A DNA stretch of 64,000 nt from Microbacterium sp. MM2322 (lineage in GTDB: Bacteria; Actinomycetota; Actinomycetes; Actinomycetales; Microbacteriaceae): NCBI RefSeq assembly GCF_964186585.1, contig NZ_OZ075067.1, positions 1 through 64,000 of the forward strand, given 5' to 3'. Made by a program: the position numbers and the translations under genes. The notes under the pieces were generated by a model. That model was given only the letters and a program-made list of their open reading frames with translations, was not told the origin of the DNA and searched no databases. Position 1 is the stretch's first letter. Every line of letters starts with the position of its first letter. Of the stretch, positions 1-10,959 are shown piece by piece.

Positions 1-1425
1 ATGTCCGAGCACGAACTTCCAGATGTCCCCGTCTGGAGCGCTGTGCTCGACGTGCTGGCGAAAGACGACCGCGTCACGCCGCAGTTGCAGGGCTTCGTGA
101 GCCTCGCCGTGGCGCAGGGTGTGATGAGCGGGACTCTCTACCTCGATGTGCCCAACGACCTCACCGCCGGGCAGTTCAACAAGCGGCTCCGCGGCCCCAT
201 CATGGAGGCCCTCGCCCAGGTCGACGCCGAGCCGGCGGCGAGCACTTTCCGCGTCGTGGTGAATCCCGAGCTCGGTGACGCCCACCTCACCGCGCCGGTG
301 CCCGTGCAGTCCGCACTGTCCCCGACCTCGTCGGCACCGAGCCGCCCGGGCGCTGACGACTACGCCGAGCAGGCGGCTCCGGCATCCCGCAACGACACCC
401 GACTGAACCCGAAGTACACCTTCGATAGCTTCGTCATCGGTCAGTCCAACCGGTTCGCGCACGCCGCCGCCGTCGCCGTGGCCGAAGCACCGGCAAAGGC
501 CTACAACCCGCTCTTCATCTACGGCGACTCCGGATTGGGCAAGACCCACCTCCTGCACGCCATCGGCGATTATGCGATCAACCTCTACACCGGGATCAAG
601 GTCCGCTACGTCTCGAGTGAGGAGTTCACGAACGACTTCATCAACTCGATCGTGAACAACCGCGCATCTGCATTCCAGGCTCGATACCGCGACGTCGACA
701 TCCTCCTCATCGACGACATCCAGTTCCTGCAGGGTCGCGCCGAGACGCAGGAAGCCTTCTTCCATACGTTCAATCAGCTGCACGACCACGACAAGCAGGT
801 CGTGATCACGAGCGATGTGCCGCCTCGTCACCTCACCGGATTCGAAGACCGGATGCGGAGCCGCTTCGAGTGGGGCCTCATCACCGACGTGCAGGCCCCC
901 GACCTCGAGACGCGCATCGCGATCCTCCGCAAGAAGGCGCAGTCCGAGCGTCTGCAGGTTCCCGACGAGGTGCTCGAGTACATCGCCACGAAGGTGTCGA
1001 GCAACATCCGCGAGCTGGAGGGCGCGCTCATCCGGGTGTCCGCTTTCGCGAGCCTCAACCGGTCGAACCTCGATATCTCGTTGGCGCAGACGGTTCTTCG
1101 CGACATCGTCGACCAGGACGACGCGAACGTGATCTCACCGACGGACATCATCTCGGCGACCGCCCAGTACTTCCGACTGACGATGGACGACCTGTACGGC
1201 TCGAGCCGTTCGCAGTCCGTCGCGACCGCCCGACAGATCGCCATGTATCTCTGTCGTGAGCGCACGAGTCTGTCGCTGCCGAAGATCGGTCAGCTGTTCG
1301 GCAACCGCGACCACACGACCGTCATGTACGCGTACAAGAAGATCAGCGAGCTCATGAAGGAGCGGCGCTCGATCTACAACCAGGTCTCCGAGATCACTTC
1401 GCAGCTGGGCCGTTCCTCGCGCTGA
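1..1425 (+). CDS. dnaA: Chromosomal replication initiator protein DnaA
   Basis: DnaA binds 9-mer DnaA boxes at oriC and, as an ATP-bound oligomer, melts the origin to load the replicative helicase. The 474-residue protein has an N-terminal interaction domain and a variable linker (about 100-135). The AAA+ module has Walker A GDSGLGKT near 175 and Walker B LLIDDIQF near 235. The C-terminal DNA-binding domain carries the signature [14 protein letters not shown] near 435. Length is normal for actinobacteria. The ATG at base 1 shows the contig was rotated to dnaA, so its promoter is outside the window. The box-rich origin follows directly. Confidence 0.98.
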   Translation: MSEHELPDVPVWSAVLDVLAKDDRVTPQLQGFVSLAVAQGVMSGTLYLDVPNDLTAGQFNKRLRGPIMEALAQVDAEPAASTFRVVVNPELGDAHLTAPVPVQSALSPTSSAPSRPGADDYAEQAAPASRNDTRLNPKYTFDSFVIGQSNRFAHAAAVAVAEAPAKAYNPLFIYGDSGLGKTHLLHAIGDYAINLYTGIKVRYVSSEEFTNDFINSIVNNRASAFQARYRDVDILLIDDIQFLQGRAETQEAFFHTFNQLHDHDKQVVITSDVPPRHLTGFEDRMRSRFEWGLITDVQAPDLETRIAILRKKAQSERLQVPDEVLEYIATKVSSNIRELEGALIRVSAFASLNRSNLDISLAQTVLRDIVDQDDANVISPTDIISATAQYFRLTMDDLYGSSRSQSVATARQIAMYLCRERTSLSLPKIGQLFGNRDHTTVMYAYKKISELMKERRSIYNQVSEITSQLGRSSR

Positions 1426-1855
1426 CGGTCCCACACGCCCGAGCCGTCGGGCGTACTTGACAGTCCTCCCGGACGACCCTCACAATGCGGTTTCCCACAG
1501 TGTGGAAAGCCTGTGGATAACTGTGCGGCGATGGCCGTCGAATGTGAACGAATGACGACAACCTGTGGATGACGCTCTGAACCACACGTCGACGGAATCG
1601 AAGTTGTCACCCGTCTTTCCGCAGCCCGTGCACAAGTTACACGGATGTGGTTCCGGCTCCGCGACTGGGATCGCCCGACATATCCACAGTTTCCACAGCT
1701 GTTAACAAGAAGACAGAGAACTATCTAATGAGAAGCCGATCCGATCACACCCACGGGGTGCGAGGCGGCAGCGGCTATCGCGGAGGCATGCTTCCGGAGG
1801 CGCTCGTCGTGGGCACTAGCATGAGAGAGCCCATCTCGCCGTCAAGGGAGCATCA
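1426..1855. other. oriC region between dnaA and dnaN
   Basis: This 430-base gene-free stretch holds the replication origin. A perfect DnaA box lies on the minus strand at 1512-1520 (TTATCCACA). One-mismatch boxes sit at 1564-1572 and 1680-1688, and TTTCCACA half-boxes lie at 1494-1510 and 1690-1697. An A/T-richer stretch at about 1699-1735 is the likely unwinding element. The dnaN promoter must also lie in the last 150 bases. Placement between dnaA and dnaN is the standard actinobacterial position. Box count and exact unwinding site are read by eye. Confidence 0.88.
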
Positions 1856-2998
1856 GTGAAGTTCCACGTCAACCGCGATGTATTCAGCGAAGCCGTGTCG
1901 TTCGTCGTGAAACTGCTCCCGCAGCGGAACCCGCAGCCGATCCTCGCCGGCGTGCTCATCGAAGCGAGCGACGAAGGACTGTCCCTCGCCGCGTTCGACT
2001 ACGAAGCATCCGCTCGTACGCGTATTGAAGCGACGGTCGACGAGCCGGGCACGATCCTCGTCCACGGCCGACTGCTCTCCGAGATCGCCAGCCGCCTGCC
2101 GAACGCACCGATCCAGATCACGCAGGATGCCGACGGCGAGATCCTCTTGACGTGCGGCTCTGCGCGCTTCACGCTTGCCGCGATGCCCGTGGCCGAGTAC
2201 CCGGCGATCCCCGAGGTCTCGGGTGACTCCGGTCTCGTCCCGGGAGACGACTTCTCGACGGCGATCGCACAGGTCGCGTTCGCGGCATCCCGCGACGACG
2301 TCACTCCTGTCCTCACCGGTGTTCAGCTCGAGGTCACCGGCAACGAGCTCAGCCTCGTCGCCACCGATCGCTACCGTGTCGCGCTCCGCGAGATCCGCTT
2401 CGACAGCGGTGCTGTTGCTCGCGAAGAATCCACCACCGCGCTGGTCCCCGCCCGCACCCTCACCGAGGTCGGCAAGACGTTCGCCCACTCCGGTGACATC
2501 CAGGTGTCGTTCTCGGGATCGGGGGACCGCGAGATCATCGCGTTCACCGCGGGCAACAAGACCGTCACGTCGCTGCTGATCAAGGGCAACTTCCCCCCGG
2601 TGCGTCGCCTGTTCCCCGCGCAGACCGAGCACTACGCGGTCGTCAATACGGCGGAACTCGCCGAAGCGGTCCGTCGTGTCTCGCTCGTCCTGGACCGCTC
2701 CGCTCCGCTGCGGTTTACGTTCTCGGACGAGGGTGTGTCGATGGATGCCGCCGGCACCGAGCAGGCTCGCGCCACCGAGTCGGTCGACGCGACGCTCGCC
2801 GGCGACGAAGTCACTCTCGGACTGAATCCGCAGTACCTCCTCGAGGCGCTCGGCGCCGTGAAGAGCGAGTTCACGCGGGTCACGTTCACCTCGAGCGAGA
2901 ACGCGAACAAGCTCAGCCCGGTTCTCATCACGCCGCAGACCTCCGGCACGCCCGAGACCTTCAAGTACCTGCTGCAGCCGAATCTCCTGCTGCGCTGA
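1856..2998 (+). CDS. dnaN: DNA polymerase III sliding clamp, beta subunit
   Basis: The beta clamp is a ring-shaped homodimer that tethers DNA polymerase III and repair factors to DNA. The 380-residue protein shows the three-domain clamp pattern and starts MKFHVNRDVFSEAVSFV. The central domain has the typical LVATDRYRVALRE motif. The GTG start at 1856 is preceded by AAGGGAG at suitable spacing. It sits between oriC and recF, the usual order, and is probably cotranscribed with recF. Confidence 0.97.
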   Translation: MKFHVNRDVFSEAVSFVVKLLPQRNPQPILAGVLIEASDEGLSLAAFDYEASARTRIEATVDEPGTILVHGRLLSEIASRLPNAPIQITQDADGEILLTCGSARFTLAAMPVAEYPAIPEVSGDSGLVPGDDFSTAIAQVAFAASRDDVTPVLTGVQLEVTGNELSLVATDRYRVALREIRFDSGAVAREESTTALVPARTLTEVGKTFAHSGDIQVSFSGSGDREIIAFTAGNKTVTSLLIKGNFPPVRRLFPAQTEHYAVVNTAELAEAVRRVSLVLDRSAPLRFTFSDEGVSMDAAGTEQARATESVDATLAGDEVTLGLNPQYLLEALGAVKSEFTRVTFTSSENANKLSPVLITPQTSGTPETFKYLLQPNLLLR

Positions 2999-3052
2999 CC
3001 CCGGCGTCCGTCCACATCGAGGCGTGTCGGTGCCTCGAAGGAGGGTGATCTG

Positions 3053-4219
3053 GTGATCGTGGAGCATCTGAGTCTCGTCGACTTCCGCAACTATGCCGCG
3101 GCCGAGGTGAGTCTGGTCTCAGGACCGAACGTGTTCGTCGGTCGCAACGGCCAGGGAAAGACGAACCTCGCGGAAGCGATCGGCTATTTCGCGACGCTCG
3201 GGTCGCACCGGGTATCGCAGGATGCCCCGATGGTCCGATATGGAGCGGATGCCGCGTTCGTTCGCGCTCGCCTGGCGTACGGCGATCGCCGCATCCAGCT
3301 CGAAGTGCAGCTCAACCGGACCGGATCGAACAAGGCACGGGTCAACGGCTCGCCGGTTCGCACGTCGGAACTTCCGCGCTACGCCCAGGTCGTGCTGTTC
3401 GCCCCCGAGGACCTGCAGATCGTCCGCGGCGATCCGTCGTCGCGGCGCCGATTCGCCGATCAGCTGCTGGTCCAGCGCGCGCCGCGCATGACCGGAGTGC
3501 TCGGCGACTACGACCGGGTGCTCAAACAGCGCACCGCGCTCTTGAAATCCGCACGAGCTCGCGGACTGAAGGCCGACCAGCTCACGACGCTCGATGTCTG
3601 GGACGACAAGCTCATCTCGCTCGGCACCGAGATCATCCTCGCGCGACTTCGCTTGGCCGAGGACCTCGCCCAGCCCATGCGCGACGCCTACGAGGCGATC
3701 GCCGGCGCCGATCACGACCCGCAGCTCGAGTGGTTGTTGTCCGTCGACGGCGCCGATCCCGAAGACGAGTCGTCCGCGGTGGCCGAGACCGGCTCGTCCG
3801 TCGGAGCGGACGCGATCGCGGCATCCTTCCGTGCCGGACTCACCGCCAAGCGTGCACAGGAACTGGAGCGGGGCGTGACCCTGGTCGGTCCGCACCGCGA
3901 TGACCTGCTGCTGAGGCTGCGGGGATTGCCGGTGAAGGGCTACGCGTCGCACGGTGAGTCGTGGTCGACCGCGCTGTCGTTGCGGCTGTCATCGGCGCAA
4001 CTCCTCCGCGACCAGTTGCGCCTCGGCGACCCGATCGTCATCCTCGACGACGTCTTCGCCGAGCTCGATGCCGAGCGCCGAGCTCGTCTCGCCGGCGTCG
4101 TCGCCGACTTCGAGCAGGTCATCGTCACGGCAGCGGTCGAGGGCGACGTCCCCGAAGCCCTCCGCGTGCGGACGGTGCGCGTCGAGGCGGGCACGATCGT
4201 GACGGATGCCGATGTCTGA
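3053..4219 (+). CDS. recF: DNA replication and repair protein RecF
   Basis: RecF is an SMC-like ATPase that helps load RecA at single-strand gaps. The 388-residue protein begins MIVEHLSLVDFRNYAAAEV and has Walker A GRNGQGKTNL near residue 30. The C-terminal signature/Walker B region includes LSLRLSSAQLL and IVILDDVFAELD. The GTG start at 3053 has GAAGGAGG upstream. Its end overlaps the DUF721 gene by 14 bases, indicating translational coupling. Confidence 0.96.
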   Translation: MIVEHLSLVDFRNYAAAEVSLVSGPNVFVGRNGQGKTNLAEAIGYFATLGSHRVSQDAPMVRYGADAAFVRARLAYGDRRIQLEVQLNRTGSNKARVNGSPVRTSELPRYAQVVLFAPEDLQIVRGDPSSRRRFADQLLVQRAPRMTGVLGDYDRVLKQRTALLKSARARGLKADQLTTLDVWDDKLISLGTEIILARLRLAEDLAQPMRDAYEAIAGADHDPQLEWLLSVDGADPEDESSAVAETGSSVGADAIAASFRAGLTAKRAQELERGVTLVGPHRDDLLLRLRGLPVKGYASHGESWSTALSLRLSSAQLLRDQLRLGDPIVILDDVFAELDAERRARLAGVVADFEQVIVTAAVEGDVPEALRVRTVRVEAGTIVTDADV

Positions 4220-4700
4220 CGCCACCGGCATCCCCGAAACGGTCGCGACCTACATGCGACTTCGCGGACTCGAGCCGTCCGCCGCGAAGAAGAGACGTAA
4301 GAAGCGCCGGAACGACGACGACGAGAACCAGCCGTTCACCGCGGGTCGTGATCCGAAGGGGATGGGCGACCTGCTCGCCGATCTCACCCGTCAGTCGGGC
4401 TGGGACGTTCAGCTGGCCAAAGAGGACCTCGTTCTGCAGTGGGCGCAGGTCGCCGGTGAGGAGACCGCGAGGCACGCGGATCCCGTCGCCCTGAGCGACG
4501 GCGTGCTGACCGTTCAGTGCGACTCGACGGCGTGGGCGAAGAACCTTCATCTCATGCGGGCGAGCATCGTCACCGAGCTCGTCCGACGGTTCCCCGACGC
4601 CGGTGTCGAATCCGTCCGTTTCGTGGGGCCGGACGTCCCCTCGTGGAAATGGGGCCCCAGAGCCGTTCCAGGGCGGGGCCCTCGCGATACCTACGGGTGA
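4206..4700 (+). CDS. DUF721 (DciA-like) protein
   Basis: This 164-residue protein belongs to the DUF721 family. The family includes DciA, the ancestral loader of the replicative helicase DnaB. A basic, charged N-terminal segment (KKRRKKRRNDDDEN near 25-40) precedes the compact domain around 50-150, which includes GVLTVQCDSTAWAKNLHLM. It starts inside the end of recF and precedes gyrB, the conserved actinobacterial position. An alternative ATG lies two codons downstream at 4212. A role in helicase loading is inferred from the family. Confidence 0.88.
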   Translation: MPMSDATGIPETVATYMRLRGLEPSAAKKRRKKRRNDDDENQPFTAGRDPKGMGDLLADLTRQSGWDVQLAKEDLVLQWAQVAGEETARHADPVALSDGVLTVQCDSTAWAKNLHLMRASIVTELVRRFPDAGVESVRFVGPDVPSWKWGPRAVPGRGPRDTYG

Positions 4701-4776
4701 GGGACGTCCCGCACCCTCCCGAGAGCTTTCGCGGGCTCACAGCGCCGTTCAGCCGCTATTGACGCGTCCTTTCCGA

Positions 4777-4782
4777 TAGACT
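4777..4782 (+). promoter_or_regulatory. Possible -10 element of gyrB
   Basis: TAGACT fits the TAnnnT -10 consensus and lies 18 bases before the gyrB ATG in a 100-base gap. A TTGACG lies just upstream, but at 12 bases it is too close for a standard -35. Only the -10 is proposed. Confidence 0.3.
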
Positions 4783-4800
4783 GGGAAGAAGGCCTGAACG

Positions 4801-6867
4801 ATGGATGTGGAGCGCACGAAACCGATGACGTCAGAAACCCCCGACACCGTTCCCGAAGAACCCGAAACCCCGGCAGAAGCCCGGATTCCCGCTGAATACG
4901 GCGCATCCGAGATCCAGGTGCTCGAGGGCCTCGAGGCGGTTCGCAAGCGTCCCGGCATGTACATCGGTTCGACCGGTGAGCGCGGCCTGCACCACCTCGT
5001 CTACGAGATCGTCGACAACTCCGTCGATGAGGCGCTGGCGGGGTACTGCGACACCATCAATGTGACGATCCTCGCCGACGGTGGTCTCCGCGTCGTCGAC
5101 AACGGTCGCGGCATCCCCGTCGATCCCCACTCCTCCGACCCGAGCAAGTCGACGGTGGAGGTCGTCCTGACGGTTCTGCACGCGGGTGGCAAATTCGGCG
5201 GCGGCGGATACGCGGTCTCCGGTGGTCTCCATGGTGTCGGCTCATCCGTCGTCAACGCGCTGTCGACGCGGTTCGAGGTCGAGATCGCGCGACAGGGACA
5301 CATCTGGCGGCAGACGTTCTCCGGCGGCGGCAAGCCCGAAGCCCCCCTCGCCCAGGGCGAAGAGAGCGACAAGACGGGCACGACGATCACGTTCTGGCCC
5401 GATGACACGATCTTCGAGGCGACCGACTTCGACTACAACACGCTGCGGACGCGCTTCCAGCAGACCGCGTTCTTGAACAAGGGCCTGCGGATCACGCTCA
5501 CCGATGAGCGGGCCGAGGCCGTCGACGTGGTGGATCTGCCCGAGGGTGGCTCTGACACGGTGCAGCGTCACGACGACTTCCTCTACGAGCGCGGCCTCGT
5601 CGACTACGTCGAGTACCTCAACAAGGTCCGCAAGGCCGAGGTCATCAACGACGAGATCATCGAGATCGAGTCCGAGGACACCGTCCGTCACATCTCGCTC
5701 GAGCTCGCCATGCAGTGGACCTCGGGGTACACCGAGAACGTCTTCACCTTCGCGAACACGATCAACACGCACGAGGGCGGTACCCACGAAGAGGGCTTCC
5801 GCGCCGCGATGACGATGTACATCAACCGTTACGCGCGGGAGAAGGGCCTCCTCAAGGAGAAGGACGAGAACCTCGCGGGCGAGGACATCCGTGAGGGCCT
5901 CACCGCCGTCATCTCGGTGAAGCTCGCCGAACCGCAGTTCGAGGGCCAGACGAAGACCAAGCTCGGCAACACCGAGGCCAAGGCCTTCGTCCAGAAGGTC
6001 GTCGGCGACCAGCTCATCGATTGGCTCGACCGCAACCCGGCGCAGGCGAAGCTCATCATCACGAAGGCCCTCGAGGCCGCCACGGCTCGCATGGCTGCCC
6101 GCAAGGCGCGCGAGACCGCTCGGCGCAAGAGCGTCTTCGAATCGGCATCCATGCCCGAGAAGCTCAAGGACTGCACGAGCAAGGACCCGTCGATCAGCGA
6201 GATCTTCCTCGTCGAGGGTGACTCCGCCGGCGGTTCGGCGGTGTCGGGTCGCGACCCGGAGCGCCAGGCGATCCTGTCGCTCCGCGGCAAGATCCTCAAC
6301 GTCGAGAAGGCGCGTCTCGACCGTGCGCTCGGAAACGCCGAGATCCAGGCGATGATCCAGGCCTTCGGCGCGGGAATCGGACCCGATTTCGACGTCTCGA
6401 AGGCTCGGTATCACAAGGTCGTCCTGATGGCCGATGCGGATGTCGACGGCCAGCACATCACGACGCTTCTGCTGACGCTGCTGTTCCGCTACATGCGCGG
6501 ACTCGTCGAAGCGGGCTTCGTGTACCTCGCGCAGCCACCGCTCTACCGCCTCAAGTGGTCGAACGCGCCGCACGAGTACGTCTACAGCGACGCCGAGCGC
6601 GACGCGCTCATGCGAGACGGGCTGGCCGCGGGCCGCCGCATCCCGAAGGACAACGGCGTGCAGCGCTACAAGGGTCTCGGCGAGATGAACGCCAAGGAGC
6701 TGTGGGAGACGACGATGGACCCCGAGACGCGCACGCTGCGTCAGGTGACCATCGACGACGCCGCGGCGGCCGACGAGATCTTCTCCGTGCTGATGGGCGA
6801 GGACGTCGAGGCGCGACGCGGGTTCATCCAGCGCAACGCCAAGGACGTGCGGTTCCTGGACATCTGA
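4801..6867 (+). CDS. gyrB: DNA gyrase subunit B
   Basis: GyrB supplies ATP hydrolysis and the TOPRIM metal site of gyrase, which introduces negative supercoils. The 688-residue protein has the GHKL ATPase domain ([17 protein letters not shown]). The TOPRIM domain has EGDSAGGSA near 471 and DADVDG near 543, and the C-terminus has [10 protein letters not shown]. The ATG at 4801 has GAAGAAGG 8 bases upstream, and a second in-frame ATG at 4828 is possible. gyrA follows after 54 bases, so the two are probably one transcript. Confidence 0.97.
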   Translation: MDVERTKPMTSETPDTVPEEPETPAEARIPAEYGASEIQVLEGLEAVRKRPGMYIGSTGERGLHHLVYEIVDNSVDEALAGYCDTINVTILADGGLRVVDNGRGIPVDPHSSDPSKSTVEVVLTVLHAGGKFGGGGYAVSGGLHGVGSSVVNALSTRFEVEIARQGHIWRQTFSGGGKPEAPLAQGEESDKTGTTITFWPDDTIFEATDFDYNTLRTRFQQTAFLNKGLRITLTDERAEAVDVVDLPEGGSDTVQRHDDFLYERGLVDYVEYLNKVRKAEVINDEIIEIESEDTVRHISLELAMQWTSGYTENVFTFANTINTHEGGTHEEGFRAAMTMYINRYAREKGLLKEKDENLAGEDIREGLTAVISVKLAEPQFEGQTKTKLGNTEAKAFVQKVVGDQLIDWLDRNPAQAKLIITKALEAATARMAARKARETARRKSVFESASMPEKLKDCTSKDPSISEIFLVEGDSAGGSAVSGRDPERQAILSLRGKILNVEKARLDRALGNAEIQAMIQAFGAGIGPDFDVSKARYHKVVLMADADVDGQHITTLLLTLLFRYMRGLVEAGFVYLAQPPLYRLKWSNAPHEYVYSDAERDALMRDGLAAGRRIPKDNGVQRYKGLGEMNAKELWETTMDPETRTLRQVTIDDAAAADEIFSVLMGEDVEARRGFIQRNAKDVRFLDI

Positions 6868-6921
6868 GTCCACGCCGCATCCCGCACCCGCATTCCGACG
6901 ACGAACGAAGACTGAGAGAAC

Positions 6922-9480
6922 ATGGCTGACGAAGAGCGTCCCGACCCGAACGCCGGCTACCAGCACGGCAACATCGACCAGGTCGACCTCCAGGTCGAGA
7001 TGCAGCGGAGCTACCTCGACTACGCGATGAGCGTCATCGTGGGTCGCGCGCTCCCGCGGGTCGAAGACGGCCTGAAGCCCGTGCACCGCCGTGTCATCTA
7101 CGGCATGTACGACGGCGGTTACCGTCCCGACAAGAGCTACTCGAAGTGCGCCCGCGTCGTCGGCGAGGTCATGGGTCAGTACCACCCGCACGGCGACAGC
7201 GCGATCTACGACGCTCTCGTCCGCCTCGTGCAGCCGTGGTCCCTCCGCTACCCCCTCGCCGATGGTCAGGGAAACTTCGGCTCGCCCGGCAACATGGGCG
7301 CTGCGGCTCCCCGGTACACCGAGACCAAGATGGCGCAGCTCGCCCTCGAGATGGTCCGCGACATCGACGAGGACACCGTCGACTTCGAGGACAACTACGA
7401 CGGTCGCACCCGTGAGCCCGTCGTCCTCCCCTCGCGCTTCCCGAACCTCCTCGTCAACGGTTCGGTGGGTATCGCGGTCGGTATGGCCACGAACATCCCG
7501 CCGCACAACCTCCGCGAGGTGGCGAACGGCGTGATGTGGGCTCTGGAGCACCCGGATGCCTCCCGTGAGGAGCTGCTCGACGCACTGCTCGAGCGCATTC
7601 CCGGTCCCGACTTCCCCACCGGCGCGCAGATTCTCGGCACCAAGGGCATCCGCGAGGCGTACCGCACCGGTCGCGGCTCGATCACGATGCGCGCGGTCGT
7701 CAACGTCGAAGAGATCCAGAACCGCACCTGCCTGGTGATCACGGAGCTCCCGTACCAGGTGAACCCCGACAACGTCGCGGCGAAGATCACCGCTCTCGTG
7801 CGCGAGGGCAAGCTCAACGGCATCGCCGACATCCGTGATGAGACGAGCGATCGCACCGGGCAGCGCCTGGTCATCGTCCTCAAGCGCGACGCCGTCGCGA
7901 AGGTCGTGCTGAACAACCTCTACAAGCACACCCAGCTGCAGGAGAACTTCGGCGCCAACATGCTGGCGATCGTCGACGGCGTGCCCCGCACCCTCCCGAT
8001 CGACGGGTTCATCAGCTACTGGCTCACGCACCAGTTCGAGGTCATCGTCCGGCGCACGCAGTACCGCCTGCGCGAGGCCGAGAAGCGCATGCACATCCTG
8101 CGCGGATACCTGAAGGCGCTCGACGCGCTCGACGAGGTCATCGCGCTCATCCGCCGCTCCCCCACCGTCGACGAGGCCCGTGACGGCCTGAAGACGCTGC
8201 TCGAGATCGACGACGCTCAGGCCGACGCGATCCTCTCGATGCAGCTGCGGCGCCTCGCCGCCCTCGAGCGTCAGAAGATCGTCGAGGAGGCGACCGAGCT
8301 CGAGCTCAAGATCGAGGACCTCAACGCGATCCTCGCCTCACGCGATCGGCAGAGCACGATCATCGCCACCGAGCTGGGCGACATCGTCTCGAAGTTCGGC
8401 GACGAGCGTCGGACGCACATCCTGCACGGGTACGACGGCGACATGTCGATGGAAGACCTGATCCCCGAAGAGGAGATCGTCGTCACCGTCACCCGCAACG
8501 GCTACGTCAAGCGCACGCGGAGCGACAACTATCGCTCGCAGCACCGTGGCGGCAAGGGTGTCAAGGGTGCGCAACTGCGCGCCGACGACGTCGTCGAGCA
8601 CTTCTTCGTCTCGACGACCCACCACTGGCTGCTGTTCTTCACGACGAAGGGCCGCGTCTACCGCGCGAAGGGATACGAACTTCCCGAGGCCGGACGGGAT
8701 GCCAAGGGTCAGCACGTCGCCAACCTCCTGGCCCTGCAGCCCGGCGAAGACGTGGCGCAGATCCTCGACATCCGCGACTACACGACGGCCGAGTACCTCG
8801 TGCTCGCGACGCGCGACGGCAAGATCAAGAAGACCGCGCTCACCGAGTACGACACGAACCGTCAGGGCGGCATCATCGCGATCCGCCTGCGCGGTCAGGA
8901 CGAGGAGAACGGCGACGAGCTGGTCAGCGCGATGCTGGTCGACTCCACCGACGACCTCCTCCTCGTCTCCCGCCTCGGCATGTCGCTGCGCTTCACGGCG
9001 AACGACGACACGCTGCGTCCGATGGGTCGTTCCACCGAGGGCGTGAAGGGCATGTCGTTCCGCGAGGGCGACAGCCTGCTCTCGGCATCCGTCGTCCGGG
9101 ATGACAGCTTCGTCTTCGTGGTGACCGAGGGAGGCTTCGCGAAGCGCACTTCCGTCGACCAGTACCGCGTTCAGGGTCGTGGTGGTCTGGGCATCAAGGT
9201 GGCCAAGTTGCACGACGATCGCGGCGAGCTCGCGGGCGGTCTGATCGTCAGTGCGGACGACGAGGTCCTGGTGGTTCTTGCCAGCGGCAAGGTGGTACGC
9301 TCGGCCGTTGCCGAGGTGCCCGCCAAGGGCCGCGACACGATGGGCGTGGTGTTCGCCCGGCCTGACGACGACGACCGGATCCTCGCCATCGCCCGTAACG
9401 GCGAACGGGGACTGGCCGAGAGTGCGGAGGCCGAGGAGGCCACCGAGGCTCCCGAGACCACCGAAGAGAGTGACGCATGA
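6922..9480 (+). CDS. gyrA: DNA gyrase subunit A
   Basis: GyrA breaks and reseals DNA in gyrase. The 852-residue protein has the winged-helix/tower core with catalytic Tyr132 in APRYTETK, followed by the C-terminal beta-pinwheel that contains the GyrA-box-like HRGGKGVKG. In the quinolone-resistance region, HGDSAIYD places Ser93 and Asp97 at the positions equivalent to E. coli Ser83 and Asp87. Both are the drug-sensitive residues. The stop overlaps the next gene by 4 bases (ATGA). Confidence 0.98.
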   Translation: MADEERPDPNAGYQHGNIDQVDLQVEMQRSYLDYAMSVIVGRALPRVEDGLKPVHRRVIYGMYDGGYRPDKSYSKCARVVGEVMGQYHPHGDSAIYDALVRLVQPWSLRYPLADGQGNFGSPGNMGAAAPRYTETKMAQLALEMVRDIDEDTVDFEDNYDGRTREPVVLPSRFPNLLVNGSVGIAVGMATNIPPHNLREVANGVMWALEHPDASREELLDALLERIPGPDFPTGAQILGTKGIREAYRTGRGSITMRAVVNVEEIQNRTCLVITELPYQVNPDNVAAKITALVREGKLNGIADIRDETSDRTGQRLVIVLKRDAVAKVVLNNLYKHTQLQENFGANMLAIVDGVPRTLPIDGFISYWLTHQFEVIVRRTQYRLREAEKRMHILRGYLKALDALDEVIALIRRSPTVDEARDGLKTLLEIDDAQADAILSMQLRRLAALERQKIVEEATELELKIEDLNAILASRDRQSTIIATELGDIVSKFGDERRTHILHGYDGDMSMEDLIPEEEIVVTVTRNGYVKRTRSDNYRSQHRGGKGVKGAQLRADDVVEHFFVSTTHHWLLFFTTKGRVYRAKGYELPEAGRDAKGQHVANLLALQPGEDVAQILDIRDYTTAEYLVLATRDGKIKKTALTEYDTNRQGGIIAIRLRGQDEENGDELVSAMLVDSTDDLLLVSRLGMSLRFTANDDTLRPMGRSTEGVKGMSFREGDSLLSASVVRDDSFVFVVTEGGFAKRTSVDQYRVQGRGGLGIKVAKLHDDRGELAGGLIVSADDEVLVVLASGKVVRSAVAEVPAKGRDTMGVVFARPDDDDRILAIARNGERGLAESAEAEEATEAPETTEESDA

Positions 9481-9884
9481 GCTCCGTAGCCGACAAACTG
9501 GCCAAGAAGTCCTCGAGCCGGACGACCGCGAAGCAGGTCCGCCTCCGTCTTGTCTACGTCGACTTCTGGTCGGCCGTGAAGCTGTCGTTCCTGGCTGCGG
9601 TCGCCTTGGCCATCGTCACGGTCGTCTCCACGCTGCTGGTTTACCTCGTGATCAGCTCGACGAACCTCATCGGGCAGATCGACGCGCTCCTCGGCGCCGT
9701 CAACGGTCAGACCACCTTCACGCTCGCGTCGGTCATCAACCTTCCGCAGGTGATGGCGTTCGCGGCGGTGGTCGCGATCCTGAACCTGATCGTGGTGACG
9801 GTGCTGGGCGCTGTCACGGCCGGTATCTACAACCTGATGGTGAAGGTCACCGGCGGCTTGCTCGTCGGATTCACATCCAACTGA
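9477..9884 (+). CDS. DUF3566 membrane protein
   Basis: This 135-residue protein has two strong hydrophobic segments (about 35-62 and 85-115) and a short basic N-terminus. It matches the DUF3566 transmembrane family that actinobacteria place directly after gyrA. It overlaps gyrA by 4 bases, so it is translationally coupled. Its function is not known. Confidence 0.88.
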   Translation: MSSVADKLAKKSSSRTTAKQVRLRLVYVDFWSAVKLSFLAAVALAIVTVVSTLLVYLVISSTNLIGQIDALLGAVNGQTTFTLASVINLPQVMAFAAVVAILNLIVVTVLGAVTAGIYNLMVKVTGGLLVGFTSN

Positions 9885-9887
9885 GTC

Positions 9888-9905
9888 GGATGCCGCGGCA
9901 TCCGG
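9888..9905. terminator. Palindromic bidirectional terminator-like hairpin
   Basis: CGGATGCCG is followed immediately by its reverse complement CGGCATCCG, an 18-base perfect palindrome. It fills the gap between two convergent genes, the DUF3566 gene and the VIT transporter. No clear T-run follows, so its action as a terminator is inferred from position and symmetry. Confidence 0.55.
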
Positions 9906-10616
9906 TCACAAGACCGAGGTGCCGAGCAGCAATCCCAGAGCCCAGGTGACGGCGAGGGCGAGTGCCCCGCCGATCACCAAGCGCATGACGGCGCGGCGCC
10001 GGCCTGCACCGCCGAGCCGGGCCGAGATCGTCCCCGTCAGTGCGAGGGCGATCAGGACAGCGACGAAGGTGGTCGGGACGCGCCATTCCGCGGGCGGCAG
10101 GATGATCGCGAGGAACGGCAGCAGCGCTCCGAGCGTGAACGCGATCGCGGACGACACGGCTGCTTGCCACGGGCTCGTCAGATCGTCGGGGTCGATGCCG
10201 AGTTCGGCGTCGAGGTGGGCGCCGAGGGCATCGTGCGCGGTGAGCTCCGTGGCGACCTTGAGCGCGGTCTCCTCCGAGAGGCCCTTCGCCCGGTAGAGCT
10301 CCGCGAGTTCAGCGAGCTCCTCGTCGGGCATCTCCGCGAGCTCGCGCTTCTCCTTCTCGATGAGCGCCCTCTCGGTGTCGCGCTGGCTGCTGACCGACAC
10401 GTACTCGCCGAGCGCCATCGAGATCGCGCCGCCGACGAGGGCAGCGGACGACGCCGTGAGGATGGGTCCGAGGTCCGCCGTCGCGCCCGCGACACCCACC
10501 GCGACAGCAGCGACGGACACGATGCCGTCGTTCGCCCCGAGCACGCCCGCGCGCAGCCAATTCAGCCGCTGCCCGATGTTGGCGGCGTGTGGTTCGGTGT
10601 GGGTGGTCGCGCTCAT
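9906..10616 (-). CDS. VIT1/CCC1 family metal transporter
   Basis: This 236-residue membrane protein belongs to the VIT family, which moves Fe2+ or Mn2+ across membranes. It begins MSATTHTEPH. LRAGVLGANDGIVSVAAVAVGVAGA forms the first transmembrane region with the family's conserved NDG. A charged, Glu-rich middle region (about 90-150) matches the cytoplasmic metal-binding domain, and three hydrophobic segments follow. The ATG at 10616 was chosen because the family's N-terminal motif starts close behind it. Upstream codons run into tRNA-Ile. Confidence 0.87.
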   Translation of the reverse strand: MSATTHTEPHAANIGQRLNWLRAGVLGANDGIVSVAAVAVGVAGATADLGPILTASSAALVGGAISMALGEYVSVSSQRDTERALIEKEKRELAEMPDEELAELAELYRAKGLSEETALKVATELTAHDALGAHLDAELGIDPDDLTSPWQAAVSSAIAFTLGALLPFLAIILPPAEWRVPTTFVAVLIALALTGTISARLGGAGRRRAVMRLVIGGALALAVTWALGLLLGTSVL

Positions 10617-10730
10617 GAGCCAAGTGAACCAGAACGAGCGGATGCCGCGGCTCGCCTCCCGTCTCGATTCGTCAAACGGCGCCATCTTCGGGTAAAGTCT
10701 TGGAGGTTGCAGGCGTAAGCCGGCAGCGAC

Positions 10731-10804
10731 GGGGCTATAGCTCAGGCGGTTAGAGCGCTTCACTGATAATGAAGAGGTCCCAGGTTCAAGTCCTGGTAGC
10801 CCCA
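10731..10804 (+). tRNA. tRNA-Ile (GAT anticodon)
   Basis: The acceptor stem GGGGCTA pairs with TAGCCCC, followed by discriminator A. The anticodon stem-loop is CTTCA-CTGATAA-TGAAG with anticodon GAT, and the T-arm is GGTTCAAGTCC. A TAAAGT -10-like hexamer lies about 34 bases before the 5' end. A tRNA-Ile/tRNA-Ala pair downstream of gyrA is conserved in actinobacteria. Confidence 0.97.
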
Positions 10805-10819
10805 CCGTCACCGCATCAG

Positions 10820-10892
10820 GGGGCCTTAGCTCAGTTGGTAGAGCGCCTGCTTTGCAAGCAGGATGTCAGGAGTTCGAATCTCCTAGGCTCCA
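10820..10892 (+). tRNA. tRNA-Ala (TGC anticodon)
   Basis: The acceptor stem GGGGCCT pairs with AGGCTCC and includes the G3-U70 wobble pair that identifies tRNA-Ala. The anticodon arm is CCTGC-TTTGCAA-GCAGG with anticodon TGC, and the T-arm is GAGTTCGAATCTC. It lies 15 bases after tRNA-Ile and is likely processed from the same transcript. Confidence 0.97.
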
Positions 10893-10900
10893 CAGTCACG

Positions 10901-10930
10901 AAAAGCCGGATTCCTCAGGGTCCGGCTTTT
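10901..10930 (+). terminator. Rho-independent terminator after the tRNA pair
   Basis: AAAAGCCGGA and TCCGGCTTTT form a perfect 10-bp stem with a 10-base loop. The 3' arm ends in four Ts followed by CTCGTC. It sits 8 bases after tRNA-Ala. Confidence 0.85.
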
Positions 10931-10959
10931 CTCGTCTTCGGTGTGGCTAGGGTGAACGA

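Noticed and set aside
1853..3067. Open minus-strand frame of 404 codons
   Set aside because: It is antisense to dnaN along its whole length.
4759..4782. Full sigma-70-type promoter TTGACG/TAGACT before gyrB
   Set aside because: The spacer is only 12 bases, too short for a standard promoter, so only the -10 was kept at low confidence.
5242..8094. Open minus-strand frame of 950 codons
   Set aside because: It is antisense to gyrB and gyrA, two unmistakable genes. It is a shadow frame.
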